From Halococcaceae archaeon (lineage in GTDB: Archaea; Halobacteriota; Halobacteria; Halobacteriales; Halalkalicoccaceae), in NCBI GenBank assembly GCA_007128515.1, contig SKXI01000044.1, positions 1-5,915 on the forward strand: a stretch of DNA of 5,915 bases. The letters are read 5' to 3'. The position numbers were made by a program, and so were the translations under genes. The notes beneath the pieces were generated by a model, which searched no databases, had not been told where the DNA came from, and saw only the letters and a list, made by a program, of their open reading frames with translations. Positions 1 through 4,901 of this stretch are shown piece after piece (the stretch's first letter is position 1; each line of letters opens with the position of its first letter).

Positions 1-715
1 CGATCCCCTCCCACTCGTCGCCGTCGAGGACGACCTCGCGGGTGTGGATCAGCGAGCCGTCGGCGAGCACGACCTTCAGCTCCTCGGTGTAGGCGTCGCT
101 GATGCCGTAGCGGACCGAGTGCGCGCCCGTCGAGTTGTTGCCGAGGCCGCCGCCGATCGTCGCCCGGTTCGAGGAGGCAGGGTCGGGCGCGAACTTCAGC
201 CCCCACCGGCTGACGTACTCCTCGAAGTGGTCCTGGACGATCCCCGGCTGGACGATCGCCCGTCGCTCCTCGGGGCGGACCTCGACGACGCCGTCCATGT
301 AGGTCGTCATCTCGAGGACGACACAGCCGGGGCCGACCGCCTGTCCACCGAGCGACGAGCCGGCACCGCGAGCGATGATCGGCACGTCGTGATCGCCGGC
401 GATCCGGACCGCCGCCTGCACGTCCGAGACGTCTCTCGGGTGGACGACGCCCGCCGGCCGGGCCTGGTAGATGCTCCCGTCGGTCGCGTAGAGCACCTGT
501 GCGTACTCGTCGAACCGGACCTCACCGTCCACCGCTCGCCGCAGGTCGGCGGCGAGGTCGACGTACTCCTCGACGTCGGGGTGGTCGTGGCCGCGTTCGT
601 CGCTGAACGTCTGGAACTCGCTCATGTCGCCCGACGGCTTCTCGATCACCGACGGCCGACCGGTCCCGCTCGTCCCCTGGCTCTCCCCCTCGGGTTCTGG
701 TTTCTCGACGGCCAT
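1..715 (-). CDS. FAD-linked oxidase (GlcD-type glycolate/D-lactate dehydrogenase), N-terminal part, cut by window edge
   Basis: The 238 visible residues form the FAD-binding PCMH-type domain of the GlcD/D-lactate dehydrogenase family. These flavoenzymes oxidise 2-hydroxyacids to 2-oxoacids and pass electrons to quinone or another carrier. Residues 112-128 hold a glycine-rich FAD-pyrophosphate loop (ARGAGSSLGG). Residues 175-204 hold the family signature FAPDPAS, then TIGGG and N-x-x-G, ending in RYG. The C-terminal FAD-oxidase domain, and any Fe-S domain as found in long haloarchaeal members, lie outside the window, so substrate cannot be decided. I chose the ATG at 715 because a TATA-like box sits about 28 bases upstream, fitting a leaderless transcript. 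An in-frame ATG at 625 (residue 31) is the alternative, and the first 30 residues are low-complexity and poorly conserved-looking. The gene is divergent from the VOC gene. Confidence 0.93.
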   Translation of the reverse strand, partial: MAVEKPEPEGESQGTSGTGRPSVIEKPSGDMSEFQTFSDERGHDHPDVEEYVDLAADLRRAVDGEVRFDEYAQVLYATDGSIYQARPAGVVHPRDVSDVQAAVRIAGDHDVPIIARGAGSSLGGQAVGPGCVVLEMTTYMDGVVEVRPEERRAIVQPGIVQDHFEEYVSRWGLKFAPDPASSNRATIGGGLGNNSTGAHSVRYGISDAYTEELKVVLADGSLIHTREVVLDGDEWEGI

Positions 716-740
716 AGCCGGTCGTCCGGTGGCGAGCGAC

Positions 741-750
741 ATAATACCTG
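741..750 (-). promoter_or_regulatory. TATA-like box of the FAD-linked oxidase gene
   Basis: On the minus strand this reads CAGGTATTAT. The TATTAT core (746 to 741) is centred about 28 bases before the ATG at 715, the spacing expected for a leaderless haloarchaeal transcript. It supports 715 over 625 as the start. No Shine-Dalgarno-like sequence precedes the ATG. Confidence 0.6.
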
Positions 751-833
751 TGCATGGCCCTAGCAAGGACCACTCGACCACCGGAGGGCGTCGGCCGACC
801 CCCGTGGTCCGAACCGGCCGCGGACGACCACAC

Positions 834-840
834 GCTTATG
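834..840 (+). promoter_or_regulatory. TATA-like box of the VOC-family gene
   Basis: GCTTATG, with its TTAT core at 836-839, is centred about 27 bases before the ATG at 864. This is leaderless spacing. The 25 bases between box and ATG contain a G-rich stretch but no well-placed Shine-Dalgarno sequence. The box decides the start at 864 over the in-frame upstream ATG at 624, which would run back into the oxidase gene. Confidence 0.6.
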
Positions 841-863
841 TGGAACGGGAGGGTCGGTCCCGT

Positions 864-1229
864 ATGGAGTTCATCCATGCGAACCTCAACGTACGCGACG
901 TGGAGCGGTCGATCGAGTACTACACCGACCAGTTCGGCTTCGAGGAGACCTGGGGCTTCGAGGCCGACGGGACGGTCCACCGGTACGTCGCCGACGAGAA
1001 CGGCGTCGAGCTACAGCTCTCGGAGACGGAGGGCGTGAGCGAGTACGACCACGGCGACGCGTTCGGCCACCTCGCGTTCGAAGTCGAGGACGTCGACGAG
1101 GCGTTCGATCGGATCGAGAACCACGGCGTCGAGAAGGAGCCGGGCGATCAGCCGGAAGCCGGCGCGCGAACCGCGTTCATCCTCGATCCGGATGGGCATA
1201 CGCTCGAACTGGTCCAGCCACTCGAGTAA
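864..1229 (+). CDS. VOC superfamily protein, glyoxalase I-like metalloenzyme
   Basis: The 121-residue product is a single-domain vicinal oxygen chelate protein made of two beta-alpha-beta-beta-beta modules (about residues 3-52 and 66-118). Four candidate metal ligands sit where glyoxalase I has them: His5 (FIHANL), Glu49 (VELQL), His69 (GHLAFEV) and Glu115 (DPDGHTLEL). They match the H/E/H/E quartet of the Ni/Zn glyoxalases (E. coli GloA His5, Glu56, His74, Glu122). Glyoxalase I isomerises the hemithioacetal of methylglyoxal. Haloarchaea use gamma-glutamylcysteine rather than glutathione, so the thiol partner would differ. Other VOC activities, such as acyl-CoA epimerase or dioxygenase, cannot be excluded. 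Acidic composition points to a cytoplasmic halophilic protein. It is divergent from the oxidase gene and converges on the CitE-family gene, with 30 bases between the stop codons. Confidence 0.9.
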   Translation: MEFIHANLNVRDVERSIEYYTDQFGFEETWGFEADGTVHRYVADENGVELQLSETEGVSEYDHGDAFGHLAFEVEDVDEAFDRIENHGVEKEPGDQPEAGARTAFILDPDGHTLELVQPLE

Positions 1230-1259
1230 CGAGAGGAGAGTGAAGACCCGGGAACCGGA

Positions 1260-2171
1260 TCAGAGGATGTCGGCGGCTTTCGCGCGTTCGACGATCTCCT
1301 GGGCCATCTTGTTGGTCGCCTCGTCGACCATCTGGCCGTCGACCGAGACCGCACCCTTGCCCTCGGCCATCGCCTCGGCGTACGCCTCGACGATTCGGTC
1401 GGCGCGTTCGGCGACCTCCGGGTCGGGCGCGAAGATCTCGTTGCCGATCTCGATCTGGCTGGGGTGGATCGCCCACTTGCCGTCACAGCCGACCATCCGG
1501 GCGTTCGCACACGACTCGCGGAAGCCCTGTTCGTCGGAGATGTCGGCGTACGGGCCGTCGAGACACGGCAGGCCGGCGCTCTTCGCGGCTGCGTTGCAGT
1601 GCGACAGCGCGTAGTGCCAGTAGTGGCCGGGGTAGTCGGGGAACTGGCCGATGTCGAGTCCGGGCGTGCCCATCGCGGCGGAGTAGTCGCCGGGGCCGAA
1701 GATCACGCTCGAGAGGCGGTCGGAGGCGTGGGCGATCTCGTGGACCCGGTGCATCCCCTCGCCGTCCTCGATCTGCGGTTCGAGCCCGATCGCACCCACC
1801 TCGAGACCAGCGTTGACCTCGACCTGCGTGAGCAGGTTCTCGACGGTGTGGATGTCGCTCGCACCCTTCACCTTCGGGACGATGATGTCGTCGATGTTCT
1901 CGCCGGCCTCGCTCACGACCTCGATCAGGTCGTCGTACCACCACTGGGTGTCGATCCCGTTGATCCGGTAGGAAAGCACCTTCCCGCTCCAGTCGTGGGT
2001 GTTCGCCGCCTCGATGAGCGGTCCCCGGGCGTCGGGCTTCGCGTCCGGGGCGACGGAGTCCTCCAGGTCGAGAAAGACCTCGTCCGCGTCGCTCTCGGCG
2101 GCTTTCCCCATCATCTTCTCGTCGCTCGCGGGCGTTGCTAACTGTGTCCTCCGCAGGGTGACGTCTGTCAT
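1260..2171 (-). CDS. citE: HpcH/HpaI-CitE family lyase, probable L-malyl-CoA/beta-methylmalyl-CoA lyase
   Basis: The 303-residue product is a complete TIM-barrel lyase of the CitE/HpcH-HpaI family. Visible motifs are LDLEDSVAPD (34-43), YRINGIDT (68-75), IVPKV (97-101), the presumed Mg ligands Glu135 (QIEDGEG) and Asp162 (GPGDYSAAMG), DGPYAD (205-210) and GKWAIHPSQ (231-239). Late Asp283 (MVDEAT) matches a conserved acidic residue of malyl-CoA lyases. The pattern matches bacterial Mcl1-type lyases much better than citrate lyase beta subunits. Such enzymes cleave beta-methylmalyl-CoA to propionyl-CoA and glyoxylate, a step of the haloarchaeal methylaspartate cycle for acetyl-CoA assimilation. 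The ATG at 2171 is preceded by a strong Shine-Dalgarno sequence. The first residues, TLRRTQLATPASDEKM, fit the family start. Substrate assignment is from family resemblance, and the symbol citE is the usual haloarchaeal label. Confidence 0.9.
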   Translation of the reverse strand: MTDVTLRRTQLATPASDEKMMGKAAESDADEVFLDLEDSVAPDAKPDARGPLIEAANTHDWSGKVLSYRINGIDTQWWYDDLIEVVSEAGENIDDIIVPKVKGASDIHTVENLLTQVEVNAGLEVGAIGLEPQIEDGEGMHRVHEIAHASDRLSSVIFGPGDYSAAMGTPGLDIGQFPDYPGHYWHYALSHCNAAAKSAGLPCLDGPYADISDEQGFRESCANARMVGCDGKWAIHPSQIEIGNEIFAPDPEVAERADRIVEAYAEAMAEGKGAVSVDGQMVDEATNKMAQEIVERAKAADIL

Positions 2172-2180
2172 ACGTGATAG

Positions 2181-2195
2181 CCACCTCCACCTCCC
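2181..2195 (-). promoter_or_regulatory. Tandem Shine-Dalgarno sequence of the CitE-family gene
   Basis: On the minus strand this reads GGGAGGTGGAGGTGG. It contains two overlapping matches to the archaeal 16S tail complement (GGAGGTG), and the nearer copy ends 9 bases before the ATG at 2171. It fixes the start codon. It also marks this gene as having a leader, unlike the oxidase, VOC and IclR genes here. Confidence 0.7.
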
Positions 2196-2205
2196 GCCGG
2201 TACCA

Positions 2206-2214
2206 TCATAAAAC
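2206..2214 (-). promoter_or_regulatory. TATA-like box upstream of the CitE-family gene
   Basis: The minus strand reads GTTTTATGA. Transcription about 26 bases downstream would start near 2183 and would cut into the tandem Shine-Dalgarno, leaving only the nearer copy partly transcribed. The true initiation site may therefore lie a few bases further upstream, or another promoter may be used. Confidence 0.45.
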
Positions 2215-2690
2215 TACCTCACGCCGGTCGGAGAGGTCTTCCAGACGCAGGAGCCCGGTTCACCCCGTCCGGACGGTCACTTTCGAAGGATCCACCTCGA
2301 ACGTCCACTCCTACACCGGCTTCTCACACGATCTACCCTGTCACCACCTCCCGTACGGACTATCGTGGGAAAATCGGCGAGAAACCGCTCTATATCTACG
2401 TTCACCTCTGCAGAACAGAACGGCGGAGCGATCGAATGGGTGTCAACTCGACCGGTCCGGGTTTTCACTCGATCGCTACAGGCCGTGGGGGGCGATCACA
2501 CCACATTACAGAAGTACGCGTGTCACGAATCGACGTGGTCACGGTCGGATACGGTACCGAACCCCCGAAACCTCGATTCGTGCGGCCGAGTCGGACGGTG
2601 GTGGTCGTGGCGAACCGACGGGCTTCATATAAGTGAAATAACACAGGACACCATCTCGTTCAGACAGGCCGAACGAACGGGCGGGCGAAG
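2215..2690. other. Intergenic region between the CitE-family and IclR genes, no convincing gene
   Basis: About 475 bases lie between two divergent promoters. The open frames here are short, rich in Arg, Ser and His, not acidic, and lack haloarchaeal start signals, so I treat them as non-coding. Small AT patches occur at 2388-2402 and 2624-2645. The second contains a TATA-like sequence. The length is generous for two promoters and leaves room for regulator sites or a small RNA, but I see no tRNA-like fold or strong hairpin. Confidence 0.55.
2624..2637. promoter_or_regulatory. Candidate promoter or operator: TATA core flanked by inverted TTCA/TGAA
   Basis: TTCATATAAGTGAA has a TATAAG core (2628-2633) inside a short inverted repeat (TTCA 2624-2627, TGAA 2634-2637). 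On the plus strand it could start a transcript near 2657, about 65 bases before the IclR ATG. The arms are only 4 bases, so chance occurrence is quite possible. Confidence 0.3.
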
Positions 2691-2691
2691 A

Positions 2692-2698
2692 GGTTATG
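2692..2698 (+). promoter_or_regulatory. TATA-like box of the IclR-family gene
   Basis: GGTTATG, with its TTAT core at 2694-2697, is centred about 27 bases before the ATG at 2722, giving leaderless spacing. It selects 2722 as the start, although the reading frame stays open upstream to an ATG at 2365. Confidence 0.6.
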
Positions 2699-2721
2699 AG
2701 TTCGCTACGCACAAACGACCT

Positions 2722-3483
2722 ATGCAACGGGACGAACCGGTCACCGTCAACGCGACCGAGACGAGCTTTCGTATCATCGAGGCGCTCCAGGAGCTCGACG
2801 GTGCCGGTGTGACGGAGCTCGCGACACACGTGGGGTTACCGAAGAGCACCGTCCACAACCACCTGCAGACGCTCTGGCGAAACGAGTACGTGGTGAAACA
2901 CGACGGGCGTTACGACGTCGGGCTGCGGTTCCTCCAGCTCGGTGAACACGCCAGGGACAGGCGACGCGTCGCGACGATCGGCCCCCCCGAGATCGACAAG
3001 CTCGCGGAGGCGACGAGCGAGATGGCGAACCTGCTCGTCGAGGAGCACGGTCGCGGCGTCTTCCTCTACAAGGCGAAGGGCTCGGACGCCGTCCACATGG
3101 ACACGCACGCGGGCAAGCGCGTCTACCTCCACACGACCGGCTTCGGGAAGTCCATCCTCGCGCACCTCCCTCCGGAGCGCGTCGACGCGATCGTCGATCG
3201 ACACGGACTCCCCGCGCGCACGCCGTACACGATCACCGATCGCGGGGAACTCGACGAGCAGCTCGACCGGGTCCGCGAACGCGGACACGCCTTCGACCGC
3301 GAGGAGCGTCTCGAGGGCCTCCACTGCGTGGCCGCACCGATCGTCACCGACGGCACCGTCGTCGGGGCGGTCAGCGTCTCCGGTCCGAAGAGCCGGATGC
3401 GCGGGGAGTGGTTCGACGAGGAGCTCCCGACGCTCGTCGAACGCGCGGCGAACGTGATCGAGATCAACCTGACGTACGGGTGA
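2722..3483 (+). CDS. IclR-family transcriptional regulator
   Basis: The 253-residue product has the normal IclR length and layout. An N-terminal winged helix-turn-helix (about 11-66) includes the recognition part GVTELATHVGLPKSTVHNHL (29-48) and the wing RYDVGLRFLQLG (63-74). An effector-binding domain (about 80-253) shows GFGKSILAHLP (140-150), GHAFDREERLEGLHCVAAP (188-206) and GAVSVSGP (215-222), all typical of IclR proteins. IclR proteins bind DNA as dimers or tetramers and respond to small carboxylic metabolites or aromatic-pathway compounds. The effector here is unknown. I chose the ATG at 2722 from the promoter spacing and the family start. The 119 residues that could be added upstream are Arg/Ser-rich and do not look coded. 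It is divergent from the CitE-family lyase and may control it or itself, which is inference from position only. Confidence 0.93.
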   Translation: MQRDEPVTVNATETSFRIIEALQELDGAGVTELATHVGLPKSTVHNHLQTLWRNEYVVKHDGRYDVGLRFLQLGEHARDRRRVATIGPPEIDKLAEATSEMANLLVEEHGRGVFLYKAKGSDAVHMDTHAGKRVYLHTTGFGKSILAHLPPERVDAIVDRHGLPARTPYTITDRGELDEQLDRVRERGHAFDREERLEGLHCVAAPIVTDGTVVGAVSVSGPKSRMRGEWFDEELPTLVERAANVIEINLTYG

Positions 3484-3560
3484 TCGGCTCGCGACCCCGG
3501 GCGATCTGGCGTGTTTTGTGTATAGCACCATAGGGTTTACACTCGGGAAAGTTACCAAGG

Positions 3561-3568
3561 TCATAATA
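3561..3568 (+). promoter_or_regulatory. Candidate orphan promoter (TATA-like box)
   Basis: TCATAATA lies in the AT-rich patch after the IclR gene. An ATG at 3589 is about 24 bases from the box centre, near leaderless spacing, but that frame stops after 16 codons (stop 3637-3639). The box is also TATA-like on the minus strand (TATTATGA), so direction is uncertain. It may be the remains of a promoter whose gene has decayed, or it may drive a short RNA. Confidence 0.3.
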
Positions 3569-3878
3569 CACATTCTAACATTCGCTAAATGTGGATATTC
3601 AGTGAGAGGGGACCGAGAACCGTCGTCCGCCGTTTCTGAAGCGGCCGAAACGAGAGCCCTTCGTTCGAGCGTGCAGTTACGGTTGCTGGGACTGCTCTGC
3701 GGGTTTCGATACGATGGAGTCCTGTCGGAACGATCGTTCGGTCTCGTGGTGTACGAAACGGTGCGCACGTCGCCACCCCACTGACCGGTCGGCTGATTTC
3801 GGGGCCTCGTGGATCCGTTCTTCGCTGGGACCGAGATCGACGCCACCCAGCGAGGAGAGTGAGAAGAGGGACGGGAAC

Positions 3879-3906
3879 CTCGAATCGCCCGACTTCTCGA
3901 TTCGAG
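3879..3906. repeat. Perfect 9-bp inverted repeat with 10-base loop
   Basis: The left arm CTCGAATCG (3879-3887) is exactly complementary to the right arm CGATTCGAG (3898-3906). The spacing suits a hairpin or a dimeric DNA-binding site. No T-run follows, so it does not look like a terminator. Confidence 0.5.
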
Positions 3907-3911
3907 ATGCT

Positions 3912-3952
3912 CCTCTCGGTCACCAATCCGGGAGGAATCTCCCGTACAGAGG
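3912..3952. repeat. Nested inverted repeats, inner 6-bp stem with 4-base loop
   Basis: The inner hairpin pairs CGGGAG (3929-3934) with CTCCCG (3939-3944) around GAAT. An outer 5-bp pair (CCTCT 3912-3916, AGAGG 3948-3952) could enclose it. It lies directly after the 9-bp inverted repeat. Either arm set could occur by chance, but the cluster is notable in a gene-free stretch. Confidence 0.35.
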
Positions 3953-4350
3953 GTCTCGCGTGGGAATAGAGACAGGTGTAGTACGAGAGCTCGTGTCATC
4001 AGTGAGGACCCTCTGACTCTATCGACCCGTACGTCGTTCGGGGTGGACCAGGGGAGAGAGTGCTTCGGACGGCAGGATACCCATTCGAGACCGACTCCGG
4101 TTCTGTTCTCGAAATGAAACGAAGGGGGCACCGGGCAAACCTCGAACCGCCGGTGCTGTCCATCCTCACCACCCGAACCCCTGTCGACCGAGCAGACCTC
4201 CAATCACGCGAGGTAGCTGGTCTACGTGACCACAACGTACGAGCGATTCATCGGGATATCTCATAGGGCAGACGAACCAACTCCGAATCGGGGCGGCGAC
4301 TCGTTACCAGAAGAGTACATAGGATCGGAGACAGCTGACGATCGAGAGGA

Positions 4351-4360
4351 AATTTTTTAT
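4351..4360. promoter_or_regulatory. AT-rich box: candidate promoter or T-run terminator
   Basis: AATTTTTTAT contains six consecutive T (4353-4358). On the plus strand it could be a TATA-like box starting a transcript near 4382, just before a GGAGGT (4386-4391) and an ATG at 4403. Alternatively it is a poly-U termination signal for transcripts entering from the left. On the minus strand it reads ATAAAAAATT, also TATA-like. Confidence 0.35.
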
Positions 4361-4456
4361 CTTCGTTTGTAGTCCCACATCTCGTGGAGGTAGTACTAGA
4401 GAATGGCATATACGGATTTCTGGTGCGCGTTTTTGGACCCACGAAGGGAGATAACG

Positions 4457-4465
4457 TCTCTTATG
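4457..4465 (+). promoter_or_regulatory. TATA-like box upstream of the DUF5805-like/recombinase operon
   Basis: TCTCTTATG, with its TTAT core at 4461-4464, would start transcription near 4489. That leaves a leader of about 29 bases before the ATG at 4518. The leader holds GGGAGGGG (4491-4498), too far from the ATG for a classic Shine-Dalgarno. It is the most likely promoter of the two-gene unit. Confidence 0.4.
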
Positions 4466-4517
4466 CCCCGAATAGGGACTACATTGATACGGGAGGGGCG
4501 AGAAGCACTGGCTGTCC

Positions 4518-4901
4518 ATGAGCGAGTCGTCGAACGGCGAGCGGACGGTCGTGAAGACGTACGTCCCGGCGTATCAGAAAGAGCGGTGGAAAGACCACGC
4601 GACAGCGCTCGATATGAGCCAGAGCGAGTTCGTTCGAACGATGATTCAAGCCGGACGAGCGGGCTTCTCGCCCGACCCCGTAGAGGGGAGTTCTCCGGAT
4701 GCGAACCCCGGGGGTAACGCTCTCGAAGAGCGTCTCCTCGCTGCCCTGAGGGAGGGGTCGCGGACCGACGCCGAACTACTCGACGAGATGACCGAGGACA
4801 TCGAAGAACGGCTCTACGACGCACTCGAAACCCTCCAGGAACGAAACGAGATCAAGTACAGCCCGCGCGCCGGTGGCTACGTCCTCGTCGGTGAGCGATG
4901 A
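4518..4901 (+). CDS. DUF5805-like small DNA-binding protein (ribbon-helix-helix plus winged-helix-like)
   Basis: The 127-residue acidic protein appears to have two DNA-binding parts. Residues 9-46 look like a ribbon-helix-helix: a strand TVVKTYVP (10-17), a helix QKERWKDHATAL (20-31), then SQSEFVRTMIQAG (34-46). A flexible Pro/Gly/Ser linker (51-67) leads to residues 69-124, which resemble a winged helix: LEERLLAALREG, TDAELLDEM, then ERLYDALETLQERNEIKYS and a wing GGYVLV. I recognise the N-terminal pattern as that of haloarchaeal DUF5805 proteins, from memory rather than by search. The function is not established. Its stop overlaps the recombinase start (ATGA, 4898-4901), so the two are translationally coupled. 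A role as recombination accessory or directionality factor, or as autorepressor, is inference. ATG 4518 is the only ATG after an in-frame stop at 4485-4487. Confidence 0.85.
   Translation: MSESSNGERTVVKTYVPAYQKERWKDHATALDMSQSEFVRTMIQAGRAGFSPDPVEGSSPDANPGGNALEERLLAALREGSRTDAELLDEMTEDIEERLYDALETLQERNEIKYSPRAGGYVLVGER

Larger units (their letters stand above)
3484..4517. other. Long intergenic region (about 1 kb), no convincing gene, AT-rich patches and small inverted repeats
   Basis: No open frame here has the acidic composition, family motifs or start signals of a haloarchaeal gene. Two patches are clearly AT-rich for this window: 3541-3600 has 22 of 60 bases G or C, and 4351-4380 has 9 of 30. 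The middle part (about 3600-4300) is mixed in composition, with stops in all frames, and could be decayed coding sequence. It contains two inverted repeats (3879-3906 and 3929-3944), listed separately. I found no tRNA, transposase remnant or matching terminal repeats. It could be a regulatory region, a decayed gene, or the left boundary of the element carrying the recombinase. Confidence 0.6.

Noticed and set aside
44..763. Plus-strand open frame across the FAD-linked oxidase
   Set aside because: It is a shadow of the oxidase gene, without motif or promoter.
767..810. 7-bp inverted repeat GGACCAC/GTGGTCC between the oxidase and VOC promoters
   Set aside because: Arms of 7 bases 30 apart are expected about once by chance in a region of this size, so it was not listed as an operator.
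1464..2141. Plus-strand open frame antisense to the CitE-family lyase
   Set aside because: The Val/Asp/Leu/Arg-rich translation is typical of the complement of haloarchaeal codons, and the lyase motifs on the minus strand explain the region.
2174..2636. Short plus-strand frames in the region upstream of the IclR gene
   Set aside because: The products are Arg/Ser/His-rich with no acidic bias, and no ribosome site or leaderless promoter fits their starts.
3728..3739. 12-base palindrome GAACGATCGTTC
   Set aside because: CGATCG-centred palindromes are common in haloarchaeal DNA, and nothing nearby gives it a role.
2836..4203. Long minus-strand open frame (455 codons) antisense to the IclR gene, with a possible ATG at 3531
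   Set aside because: It is the mirror of a high-GC codon-biased gene. Its N-terminal part is Ser/Arg-rich and not acidic, no family motif is visible, and the IclR gene on the other strand is unmistakable.
4261..4320. Minus-strand 19-codon frame downstream of a TATA-like ATAAAAAATT
   Set aside because: Spacing from the box is longer than leaderless spacing, there is no Shine-Dalgarno, and the peptide has no recognisable features.
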